DNA of 5,698 bases from the NCBI GenBank assembly GCA_021815905.1, contig JAKAZP010000185.1:1-5698 (forward strand), read 5' to 3'. Positions 1 through 5,403 of the stretch are shown piece after piece; position 1 is the stretch's first letter; every line of letters starts with the position of its first letter. The notes under the pieces were generated by a model, which saw nothing but the letters and a program-made list of their open reading frames with translations, was not told where the DNA came from and made no database searches. This stretch comes from Pseudomonadota bacterium. GTDB lineage: Bacteria > Pseudomonadota > Gammaproteobacteria > Steroidobacterales > Steroidobacteraceae. Made by a program: the position numbers and the translations under genes.

Positions 1-1222
1 GCGTGAATACGTACACCTTGTCGGGAAACAGGTCGACCTTGACGCTCTCGAGGAACTCCTCCGAGGTGCCGTCCTCCTGCAGCTCGACCAGGTTCGACAG
101 CCACTCGCGCGTGCGCTCCTGCTGCATGGAGTCCACATCGCCCCCGGACTTGTACTTCCAGTGCGCGGCGATGCCGGACTCGGCGACCCGGTGCATGTCC
201 TCGGTGCGGATCTGCACCTCGATGGGCACGGCGTTGGGGCCGAAGAGCGTGGTGTGCAGCGACTGATAGCCGTTGACTCTCGGAATCGCGATGTAGTCCT
301 TGAACCGTCCGGGCATCGGCTTGAACACCGAGTGCACGACGCCGAGCGCGCGGTAGCAGGTGTCGGGACGGTCGACGATGATCCTGAGGCCGTAGACGTC
401 CACGATCTCGGCGAGCGAGGCGCGCTTGCGCAGCATCTTCTTGTAGATGCTGTAGAGGTGCTTCTCGCGCGTCTCGACGCCCGCCGTGATGGCGTTCTTC
501 AGCAGCGCGGCGGAGAGCTGCTGCTCGATCTTCTTCAGGAACTCCTTCTGATTGCCGCGCGCCTTGCGCAGCGCCCGCTCGAGCACGTGGTAGCGGCTCG
601 GGTAGAGCGCCTCGAACCCCAGGTCCTCGAGCTCGAGCTTCATGTTGTAGAGCCCGAGCCGCTCGGCGATCGGGGCGTAGATCTCGAGCGTCTCGCGCGC
701 CACCGCGCGCCGCCTCGCGAGCGGCATCGCCTGGATGGTGCGCATGTTGTGAGTGCGGTCGGCGAGCTTGACCAGGATCACCCGCAGGTCGCGCACCATC
801 GCGAGCAGCATCTTGCGGAAGGACTCCGCCTGCGCCTCCTCGCGACTCTTGAACTTGATCTGATCGAGCTTGGTGACCCCGTCGACGAGCTCGGCCACAT
901 CGGCGCCGAAGCGCGCGGCGAGCTGGTCCTTCGGGGTCGGGGTGTCCTCGATGACGTCGTGCAGGATCGCCGCGATCAGCGTGTCGGCATCGAGGTGCAG
1001 CTCGGCGAGGATGGCGGCGGCCGCAACCGGGTGCGCGATGAAGGGCTCACCCGAGAGGCGCTTCTGGCCCCGATGGGCCGAGGCGCCGAACTCGGCCGCC
1101 TCCTCGACCCGCGCGACCTGGTCCTGGGGCAGATAGCTGCCGACGGCGGCGAGCAGGTCCTTGAGTCCCGGAGTGCGCCTTCCGCCGGGGAGCAAGCCCA
1201 GGAGCGAAGACGCATAGTCCAT
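1..1222 (-). other. spoT: SpoT module, with possible internal start at ATG 1222
   Basis: This is the part that would be translated if SpoT is made separately. From M100 it reads '[14 protein letters not shown]', and clear similarity to E. coli SpoT begins around residue 119 ('[17 protein letters not shown]'). An independent SpoT would therefore carry roughly 14-18 extra N-terminal residues compared with the E. coli protein. The bases just before this ATG (minus strand CGATCCTCC) are not an SD; the nearest purine-rich stretch, GGGGA, lies about 20 nt upstream. Separate translation by internal initiation or coupling is possible but not favoured by the sequence. Domain content is described under the full ORF. 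Confidence 0.6.
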
Positions 1223-1519
1223 GGAGGATCGCTGCCCGGGCCAGTCCCCCAGGCCGAACTGCGGAGCGCGGAAGGTCGATTGAGCCTCGAGCTCCGGCAC
1301 GGCGGGCTCGGGCTGCGGCTCGGGCTCACGCAGCATCTCGAGCGTGACGTTACCCGCGGCGATCTCCCGCAGCGCGACCACCGTCGGCTTGTCGTTCTCC
1401 CAGGCGACGGTCGGCTCGGCGCCGTTCGCGAGGCGCCGCGCGCGCTGTGCCGCGAGGATCACGAGCTGAAAGAGGTTATCGACGTTCGCGAGACAGTCTT
1501 CGACGGTGATTCTGGCCAT
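1..1519 (-). CDS. rpoZ-spoT: RNA polymerase omega - SpoT in-frame fusion (partial, 3' end outside window)
   Basis: One open frame of 506 codons starts at ATG 1519 and is still open at base 1. Residues 1-65 are RNA polymerase omega, about 66-117 are a Pro/Glu-rich then Gly/Ser-rich linker, and about 118 onward is SpoT. SpoT hydrolyses (p)ppGpp with its HD domain and makes it from GTP/GDP and ATP with its synthetase domain. Hydrolase residues are present: H163 in 'FIAHP', H187-D188 in 'LHDVIEDT', D254 in '[11 protein letters not shown]'. Synthetase residues are D374 in 'DVYGLR' and E434 in 'EVQIRT'. 'RFKD' at 405-408 is the RxKD signature of bifunctional enzymes (RelA has ExDD). The window ends at '[11 protein letters not shown]', the start of the TGS domain; helical and ACT parts lie outside. 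I read every in-frame codon across the junction and saw no stop. A conventional annotation would start SpoT at the in-frame ATG 1222 (M100) and might miss omega. Function is certain; a fused product rests on the open frame alone. Confidence 0.85.
   Translation of the reverse strand, partial: MARITVEDCLANVDNLFQLVILAAQRARRLANGAEPTVAWENDKPTVVALREIAAGNVTLEMLREPEPQPEPAVPELEAQSTFRAPQFGLGDWPGQRSSMDYASSLLGLLPGGRRTPGLKDLLAAVGSYLPQDQVARVEEAAEFGASAHRGQKRLSGEPFIAHPVAAAAILAELHLDADTLIAAILHDVIEDTPTPKDQLAARFGADVAELVDGVTKLDQIKFKSREEAQAESFRKMLLAMVRDLRVILVKLADRTHNMRTIQAMPLARRRAVARETLEIYAPIAERLGLYNMKLELEDLGFEALYPSRYHVLERALRKARGNQKEFLKKIEQQLSAALLKNAITAGVETREKHLYSIYKKMLRKRASLAEIVDVYGLRIIVDRPDTCYRALGVVHSVFKPMPGRFKDYIAIPRVNGYQSLHTTLFGPNAVPIEVQIRTEDMHRVAESGIAAHWKYKSGGDVDSMQQERTREWLSNLVELQEDGTSEEFLESVKVDLFPDKVYVFT
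1325..1519 (-). other. rpoZ: Omega (RpoZ) module of the fusion
   Basis: Residues 1-65 match omega over its conserved core: '[10 protein letters not shown]', '[12 protein letters not shown]', '[18 protein letters not shown]' and 'LEMLRE'. Omega helps fold and hold beta' and, with beta', forms ppGpp site 1 in E. coli; the N-terminal Met-Ala-Arg that contributes to that site is intact. Betaproteobacterial omega proteins stop right after the segment equivalent to 'LEML', so this is a complete omega domain, not a fragment. It has no stop codon of its own. One oddity: the near-invariant Asn-Arg-Phe of the family reads Asn-Leu-Phe here (L16). No Shine-Dalgarno sequence is visible before the ATG; the upstream 20 nt are pyrimidine-rich. 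The start is chosen because MAR is the family N-terminus and an in-frame stop lies upstream at 1570-1568. Confidence 0.93.
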
Positions 1520-1539
1520 GGGCGGACAAAGGAATGAGG

Positions 1540-1554
1540 GCGCTCGGTGAGCGC
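1540..1554 (-). other. Short hairpin in the rpoZ leader
   Basis: A perfect 6-bp inverted repeat, GCGCTC-3 nt-GAGCGC, lies 20 nt upstream of the omega start, inside the leader expected from the TATAAT at 1567-1572. It has no following U-run, so it is not an intrinsic terminator. It could affect translation of a start that lacks an SD, but in GC-rich DNA such small palindromes also occur by chance. Confidence 0.3.
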
Positions 1555-1566
1555 GGGAGAGTCGGG

Positions 1567-1572
1567 ATTATA
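1567..1572 (-). promoter_or_regulatory. Candidate sigma-70 -10 box for rpoZ-spoT
   Basis: The minus strand reads TATAAT, a perfect -10 hexamer, in the 69-bp gap between gmk and rpoZ. In DNA this GC-rich an exact match is notable. The best -35 candidate is weak (TGGCCT, 3 of 6, 18-bp spacer, at 1591-1596 overlapping the gmk stop). Transcription would begin near 1560, giving a leader of about 40 nt. It would let omega-SpoT be expressed apart from the upstream genes, while read-through from gmk remains possible. Confidence 0.5.
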
Positions 1573-1588
1573 CGGGAAAGGCGCCCGT
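1572..1588 (-). other. Dyad next to the rpoZ -10 box
   Basis: ACGGG-7 nt-CCCGT is an inverted repeat starting right after the gmk stop codon and ending on the first base of the -10 box, so it fills most of the promoter spacer. It could be a weak operator or the stem of a poor terminator; the bases after it on the minus strand (ATAATCCC) are not a U-tract. Low support. Confidence 0.25.
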
Positions 1589-2191
1589 TCAGGCCAGCAG
1601 TCGGGCGATGAGCGGGGCGAGCCCGGCACGGCCCGCGGCGAGCCGCTCCCAGTGCCCCTGGACGATGCGCTCGAGGTCGCCGACCGCGCGCTCGAAGTCG
1701 TCGTTCACCACCACGCAGTCGAATTCGCGCCAATGCGACATGTCGCCCACCGCATCGGCAAGGCGGCGCTCGATCACCTCGGGGGCATCGGTCGCGCGGG
1801 AGCGCAGGCGTCTCTCGAGGGCCTCCCGCGAGGGCGGCAGGATGAAGATGGTGGTGCAGTCGGGCATCGCGGTGCGCACCTGGCGGGCGCCCTGCCAGTC
1901 GATCTCGAGCACGACGTCGCCGCCTTCCGCGAGTCGCGCCTCGACCGGTGCGCGCGCGGTGCCGTAGAGATTGTCGAAGACCCGCGCGTGCTCGAGGAAC
2001 TGGCCCTCTTGGATCATGCGGTCGAATTCCGGCACGCTGACGAAGTAGTACTCCCGCCCGGGCTCCTCGGTCGGCCGCCGCTTGCGCGTGGTGTGGGAGA
2101 TGGAGGCCGCGAGGCCCGGGCTGCGCTCGAGCAGCGCCGTGACGAGCGAGGTCTTGCCGGCCCCGGAGGGGGCGGCGAGCACGAACAGCCG
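1589..2191 (-). other. gmk: Guanylate kinase module
   Basis: Residues 213-412 cover all of Gmk from its first beta strand ('RLFVLAAPSGAGKT') to the usual C-terminus ('LIARLLA' against E. coli 'LISKLLAD'). Only the few residues normally found before the first strand in stand-alone Gmk are replaced by the linker. Gmk immediately upstream of rpoZ-spoT is the conserved proteobacterial order. Confidence 0.93.
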
Positions 2192-2827
2192 GCCGCGCCG
2201 GCCGCGCCGATCCCGGCCCGAGCGCGCACTCAGCGGCAGCTCTTCGCGCGCGAGCAGCAGGAGCCGCCGCAGCGCCTGGGCCCGGTGGCTCACGGCGTTC
2301 TTTTCCGCGGCGTCGAGCTCCGCGGCGGTGTGATGCGCGCCCGCGGGCACGAAGATCGGGTCGTAGCCGAAGCCGCCCGTGCCGCGCGGCTCGCGCGCGA
2401 TCTCACCCTCCCAGGTGCCGTGGGCGATGATCGGCTCGGCATCGTCGGCGCTGCGCACGAGGGCGATCACGCAGTGGTAGCGCGCCGCCCGAAAGGGCGG
2501 CGGCACCTCGTGAAGCTCGGCCAGGAGTTTGTGGAGATTGGCCTCGTCGCTCGCCCCTTCGCCGGCGAAGCGCGCCGAGCGCACGCCCGGGCGGCCGCCG
2601 AGCCCATCGACCTCGATGCCCGAGTCATCCGCGAGCGCCGGCAGTCCGCTCGCATGCGCGGCATGGCGCGCCTTGATGAGCGCATTCTCGAGGAAGGTGG
2701 TGCCGGTCTCCTGCGCCCCCGGGATGCCGAGGGCGCTCTGTGCGATGAGCTCGAGCCCGAGGGGCTCGAGCAACGAGGAGAGCTCCCGGAGCTTGCCGGG
2801 ATTGCCGCTGGCCAGGACGATCTTCAT
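1589..2827 (-). CDS. rdgB-gmk: RdgB - guanylate kinase fusion (ITP/XTP pyrophosphatase + Gmk)
   Basis: A single 412-aa ORF holds two complete enzymes. Residues 1-195 are RdgB, which hydrolyses dITP, ITP and XTP to monophosphates: 'SGNPGK' 7-12, 'ENALIKARHA' 47-56, 'ADDSG' with D67-D68, 'GFGYDPIF' 152-159 and 'SHR' 180-182. Residues about 213-412 are guanylate kinase (GMP + ATP to GDP + ADP): P-loop 'APSGAGKT' 219-226, GMP-binding 'SHTTR' 244-248, 'FLEHARVFDNLYGT' 277-290, 'EIDWQGA' 308-314, lid-region arginines 339-344, 'VNDDF' 374-378. The linker (about 196-212) is short and Arg-rich. There is no ATG or TTG between the domains; the only candidate, GTG at V216, falls within the first Gmk beta strand, so a separate complete Gmk is unlikely. 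The ORF starts 45 nt after the rph stop with a weak SD (GGAAG at 2841-2845, 13 nt before ATG). All key residues of both enzymes look intact, so both are probably active. Confidence 0.92.
   Translation of the reverse strand: MKIVLASGNPGKLRELSSLLEPLGLELIAQSALGIPGAQETGTTFLENALIKARHAAHASGLPALADDSGIEVDGLGGRPGVRSARFAGEGASDEANLHKLLAELHEVPPPFRAARYHCVIALVRSADDAEPIIAHGTWEGEIAREPRGTGGFGYDPIFVPAGAHHTAAELDAAEKNAVSHRAQALRRLLLLAREELPLSARSGRDRRGRRGRLFVLAAPSGAGKTSLVTALLERSPGLAASISHTTRKRRPTEEPGREYYFVSVPEFDRMIQEGQFLEHARVFDNLYGTARAPVEARLAEGGDVVLEIDWQGARQVRTAMPDCTTIFILPPSREALERRLRSRATDAPEVIERRLADAVGDMSHWREFDCVVVNDDFERAVGDLERIVQGHWERLAAGRAGLAPLIARLLA
2189..2209 (-). repeat. 9-bp in-frame tandem repeat in the RdgB-Gmk linker
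   Basis: On the minus strand the 9-bp unit CGGCGCGGC occurs twice in tandem followed by CGG (2.3 copies), encoding Arg-Arg-Gly, Arg-Arg-Gly, Arg. It lies exactly at the domain junction. Being a multiple of three, copy-number change would lengthen or shorten the linker without breaking the frame. Confidence 0.85.
2243..2827 (-). other. rdgB: RdgB (non-canonical purine NTP pyrophosphatase) module
   Basis: These are residues 1-195 of the fused ORF, essentially the full length of E. coli RdgB (about 197 aa). The domain ends in the expected helix, 'SHRAQALRRLLLLAREE', so nothing is truncated before the linker. Confidence 0.93.
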
Positions 2828-2872
2828 GCGCTTCGCGCAGCTTCCAACGGGGTTCGCACGGGGCGGCTCACT

Positions 2873-3595
2873 TTACCCCTTCTCGTTCGCCTGGGTCTGC
2901 GCGGCGAGCAGCCGCTCGATGCCGTGCCCGGCGAGGGCCAGCATGGCATCGAGCTCGTGGCGGCGAAACGCGTGGCCCTCGGCCGTGCCCTGCAACTCGA
3001 CGAACGCGCCGCCGTTGCGCATGACGACGTTCATGTCGGTCTCGGCCTGGGAGTCTTCCTGGTAGTCGAGATCCAACACCGGCACGCCCGCGACGATGCC
3101 GACGGAGATGGCGGCCACCTGGCCGTGCAGCGGATTCGCGCCGATGTCCCGCTCGCGCACCAGCCGCTCGCAGGCCTCGGCGAGCGCGACATAGCCGCCG
3201 GTGATCGAGGCGGTGCGCGTGCCGCCGTCGGCCTGCAGCACGTCGCAGTCGATGGTGATGGTGCGCTCGCCGAGCGCCCGCAGGTCGATCACCGCCCGCA
3301 GCGAGCGGCCGATCAGACGCTGGATTTCCTGCGTGCGGCCGCTCTGCTTGCCGCGCGCGGCCTCGCGCGCGCTTCGCGTGTGGGTGCTGCGCGGCAACAT
3401 GCCGTACTCCGCCGTGACCCACCCCTGGCCCTTGCCGCGCAGGAACCCCGGGACCGTGTCCTCGACACTCGCGGTGCAGAGCACCTGGGTGTCGCCCACC
3501 GCGATGAGCACCGAGCCTTCGGCATGCTTGCCGAAGCGGCGGGTGAAGGTGACCGGGCGCATCTCCTGCGGTGCGCGTCCGCTCGGGCGGCTCAC
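2873..3595 (-). CDS. rph: Ribonuclease PH
   Basis: This is a 3'-to-5' phosphorolytic exoribonuclease that trims tRNA precursor 3' ends, using phosphate to release nucleoside diphosphates; the family forms a hexameric ring in the cytoplasm. With the GTG start it is 240 aa (E. coli 238). Markers: '[13 protein letters not shown]' 3-15, 'KHAEGSVL' 23-30, '[14 protein letters not shown]' 61-74, the phosphate-binding arginine in 'SGRT' (R87), '[18 protein letters not shown]' 116-133, and catalytic aspartates D181 and D187 in '[10 protein letters not shown]'. GTG 3595 is preferred over ATG 3562 because it restores the conserved RPSGR N-terminus and has a strong SD. The open frame continues upstream, but that stretch is antisense-style shadow of the phosphatase gene. 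The start overlaps the phosphatase stop as GTGA, suggesting translational coupling. It ends in TAA, 45 nt before rdgB-gmk. Confidence 0.96.
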   Translation of the reverse strand: MSRPSGRAPQEMRPVTFTRRFGKHAEGSVLIAVGDTQVLCTASVEDTVPGFLRGKGQGWVTAEYGMLPRSTHTRSAREAARGKQSGRTQEIQRLIGRSLRAVIDLRALGERTITIDCDVLQADGGTRTASITGGYVALAEACERLVRERDIGANPLHGQVAAISVGIVAGVPVLDLDYQEDSQAETDMNVVMRNGGAFVELQGTAEGHAFRRHELDAMLALAGHGIERLLAAQTQANEKG

Positions 3596-4410
3596 GCGCG
3601 AGGCTCCCCGTCGCCGAGCCAGCGCAGCGCCGCGACGGAAGTGTTGTCGCTCGCGGCGCCGGTGCGCGCGATCGCCCGCTCGCCGAGCGCGGTGAGCCGC
3701 TCCTTGAGCGGCTTTGGCGGGGCGCCGGCGGCCGGGTCGGGGCTGGCCGCGGGTGCGGGTGCGGGCGAGCTCAGCTCCTCGGCGATCTCGGGGTCCTTGA
3801 GCCCGCTCCAGAACCCGTCGGTGCACACGAGCAGCACGTCGCCCGCCTCGAGCGGCCGGCGCCGGGTGAGCGACATGTCCGGCAGCACCGGATCGCCGCC
3901 GAGACAACATTCGACGAAGTTGCGCATGGGATGACCCTGCGCCTGCTCGGCGGTGATGAGGCCCTCGCGCAGCAGGCCCTCGACGTGGCTGTGGTCGCGG
4001 CTGCGCCCCACGAGGGTGCCCCCGCGCAGGTGATAGATGCGGCTGTCACCCACGTGCGCCCACCAGCAGGCGCCCTGCTGGATGAGACAGAGCGCGCAGG
4101 TGGCGCGCGGCCGCTGCTCGAGCGGCAGCTTCTCCCCGAGCTTGACGACCTCCTCGTGCGCACGGCCGAGCACGAGATGCAGGAAGCCGAGCGGGTCGAA
4201 GAGCGGCTGAGGGGTGCGCCAGAAGGCATCGAGCACGCTCTGACGGGTGACCTCCGCGGCCCGGGCTCCATGGGCGTGACCGCCCATGCCGTCCACCACG
4301 GCGAGCAGCGCGGCGTGCTCCGCCACCGCGGCGGCAACCCGGTCCTGATTCTCCTCCCGCCCGCCGAGGAGACTGACGTCGGCATACTCGACGCGCAAAG
4401 AAAAATCCAT
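3592..4410 (-). CDS. PP2C-family serine/threonine protein phosphatase
   Basis: A 272-aa metal-dependent (Mn2+/Mg2+) protein phosphatase of the PP2C/Stp1/PrpC type that removes phosphate from Ser/Thr. The metal-binding motifs are complete and in order: 'GGREENQDR' (D23), '[11 protein letters not shown]' (D40, G41), 'HVGDSRIY' 119-126, '[12 protein letters not shown]' (D198), 'SDNTSV' (D255, N256). There is no signal peptide or membrane segment, so it is cytoplasmic. Oddity: an Ala/Pro-rich, disordered-looking stretch (about 214-234) sits between the 'IAEEL' helix and the last motif. It is the first gene of the minus-strand operon; its stop overlaps the rph start by 4 bp. No clear SD precedes ATG 4410. 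No partner kinase is in the window, so the substrate is unknown. The PP2C call is secure. Confidence 0.93.
   Translation of the reverse strand: MDFSLRVEYADVSLLGGREENQDRVAAAVAEHAALLAVVDGMGGHAHGARAAEVTRQSVLDAFWRTPQPLFDPLGFLHLVLGRAHEEVVKLGEKLPLEQRPRATCALCLIQQGACWWAHVGDSRIYHLRGGTLVGRSRDHSHVEGLLREGLITAEQAQGHPMRNFVECCLGGDPVLPDMSLTRRRPLEAGDVLLVCTDGFWSGLKDPEIAEELSSPAPAPAASPDPAAGAPPKPLKERLTALGERAIARTGAASDNTSVAALRWLGDGEPRA
3604..3609 (-). promoter_or_regulatory. Ribosome binding site deciding the rph GTG start
   Basis: GGGGAG on the minus strand, 8 nt before GTG 3595, lies inside the last codons of the phosphatase gene. It is the clearest SD sequence in this window and supports the GTG start over the downstream ATG. 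Confidence 0.7.
3749..3766 (-). repeat. Hexanucleotide repeat in the phosphatase gene
   Basis: Three 6-bp units (plus strand gcgggt, gcgggt, gcgggc) encode the Pro-Ala repeats of the low-complexity stretch. This is a slippage-prone, in-frame tract and probably explains that insert. Confidence 0.7.
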
Positions 4411-4435
4411 GCATCTGTTAGACTTGGAGCCATCC

Positions 4436-4444
4436 TTTATATCA
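4436..4444 (-). promoter_or_regulatory. Candidate extended -10 promoter for the phosphatase-rph operon
   Basis: The minus strand reads TGATATAAA: an extended -10 (TG, one base, then TATAAA, 5 of 6 to consensus) in the 65-bp divergent region. No good -35 is visible, which extended -10 promoters can tolerate. Transcription would begin near 4429, leaving a leader of about 18 nt before ATG 4410. The same AT-rich patch reads TATATC (4 of 6) on the plus strand with only a weak -35, so a yicC promoter may overlap it. Confidence 0.4.
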
Positions 4445-4475
4445 TTCCAGGGCGCCGGGAGCGTAGCGCTTCAGC

Positions 4476-5339
4476 ATGATCGCCAGCATGACCGGTTTCG
4501 CTCGGCGCGAGGTCTCCGGGCCCTGGGGCACCCTCGTCTGCGAGCTGCGCAGCGTGAACCATCGCTTCCTCGAGGCGAGCTTCCGCCTGCCGGACGAATT
4601 GCGCTCCGCCGAGGGCGATCTGCGCCAGCGGCTCACCCGCGAGGTGCGCCGGGGCAAGGTCGATTGCGCCATGACTTACCGGCCCGCGCAGGCGGCCGCG
4701 GCCGGGCTCGAGGTCGATGCCGAGGCCTTGGAGCGCCTCACGGCGAGGCTCAAGGATCTCGAGCGATCGCTCCCCTTTGCGCACGTCGATCTCATCGATG
4801 TGCTGCGCTGGCCGGGCATCCTCAAGGAGGATGGGGGCGGCGGGGAGCAGTTGCTCATCGCGGCCCGCACGCTCTTGACCGGCACGCTCGAAGAGCTCGT
4901 CGCGGCGCGCGCGCGCGAGGGGGTGCGGCTCCGGGAAGTGCTCGAGCAGCGCTGCTCGGCCCTCGAGGCGCTGGTGCAGCAGGTGCGGGCGCGGCTGCCG
5001 GAAGTGCACGCCCGGATGCGCACTCGGCTCGACGATCGGGTGAAGGAGCTCGCGGGTGCCGTCGACAGGGATCGGCTCGAGCAGGAGCTGGCGCTGCTCC
5101 TGCAGCGGCTCGATGTCGATGAGGAGCTCGAGCGCCTCGCCGGCCACATCGTCGAGGTGCGCCGCGTGGTCGGCGGCAACGAGCCCGCCGGACGCCGCCT
5201 GGATTTCCTCATGCAGGAGCTCAACCGCGAAGCCAACACGCTGTCGTCCAAGTCACAGGACCTGGAGACCACGCGCGCCGCGGTCGACATGAAGGTCGTC
5301 ATCGAGCAGATGCGCGAGCAGGTGCAGAACGCGGAATAG
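4476..5339 (+). CDS. yicC: YicC/YloC family endoribonuclease
   Basis: At 287 aa it has exactly the length of E. coli YicC and similar ends: 'MIASMTGFARREVSGPWG' at the start and 'IEQMREQVQNAE' at the end. The N-terminal YicC domain spans about 2-155 ('RSVNHRFLE' 26-34, 'VLRWPGIL' 108-115). The C-terminal DUF1732 domain covers roughly the last 85 residues ('RLEQELALLLQRLDVDEEL', 'GRRLDFLMQELNREANTL'). Family members have been shown to be endoribonucleases, and E. coli YicC is linked to small-RNA turnover; the fine role here is inference. ATG 4476 is chosen over the in-frame ATG 4488 because the family starts MI-x-SM. The nearest SD, GGGAG at 4457-4461, is 14 nt away, longer than ideal. It is divergent from the phosphatase-rph operon, whereas many gammaproteobacteria have yicC beside rph directly. 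Confidence 0.95.
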   Translation: MIASMTGFARREVSGPWGTLVCELRSVNHRFLEASFRLPDELRSAEGDLRQRLTREVRRGKVDCAMTYRPAQAAAAGLEVDAEALERLTARLKDLERSLPFAHVDLIDVLRWPGILKEDGGGGEQLLIAARTLLTGTLEELVAARAREGVRLREVLEQRCSALEALVQQVRARLPEVHARMRTRLDDRVKELAGAVDRDRLEQELALLLQRLDVDEELERLAGHIVEVRRVVGGNEPAGRRLDFLMQELNREANTLSSKSQDLETTRAAVDMKVVIEQMREQVQNAE

Positions 5340-5403
5340 CGTTCAGCGGTGTCGGCGCGTCAGGCATCACGAGATTCCCTGCAGCTCGATCCTCTGGTGA
5401 GTG

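Noticed and set aside
161..1537. Long plus-strand open frame opposite omega-SpoT
   Set aside because: It lies codon-for-codon antisense to the real gene. In GC-rich genes the antisense frame lacks stops because TTA, CTA and TCA codons are rare. The product is Leu/Arg/Glu-rich with no recognisable domain.
1572..1588. Intrinsic terminator after gmk
   Set aside because: The stem is only 5 bp and is not followed by a U-run; a promoter spacer dyad is at least as likely.
2180..2191. Separate gmk starting at the in-frame GTG (V216)
   Set aside because: It would delete the start of the first beta strand before the P-loop and has no SD; the fused reading explains the sequence better.
2873..3910. Rph extended upstream to an ATG at 3910
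   Set aside because: The added 105 residues are Arg/Ala-rich shadow of the phosphatase gene; the family N-terminus and the SD place the start at GTG 3595.
1547..3934. 795-codon plus-strand open frame opposite rdgB-gmk and rph
   Set aside because: Same antisense effect; it spans two unrelated genes and their gap, shows no domain, and the minus-strand products are unmistakable.
4409..5122. Plus-strand open frame overlapping the divergent region and yicC
   Set aside because: It runs in another frame over yicC; its Arg/Ala/Gly-rich product is a high-GC shadow.
5340..5403. Terminator between the convergent yicC and DUF4143 genes
   Set aside because: No stable stem-loop with a T-tract on either strand.
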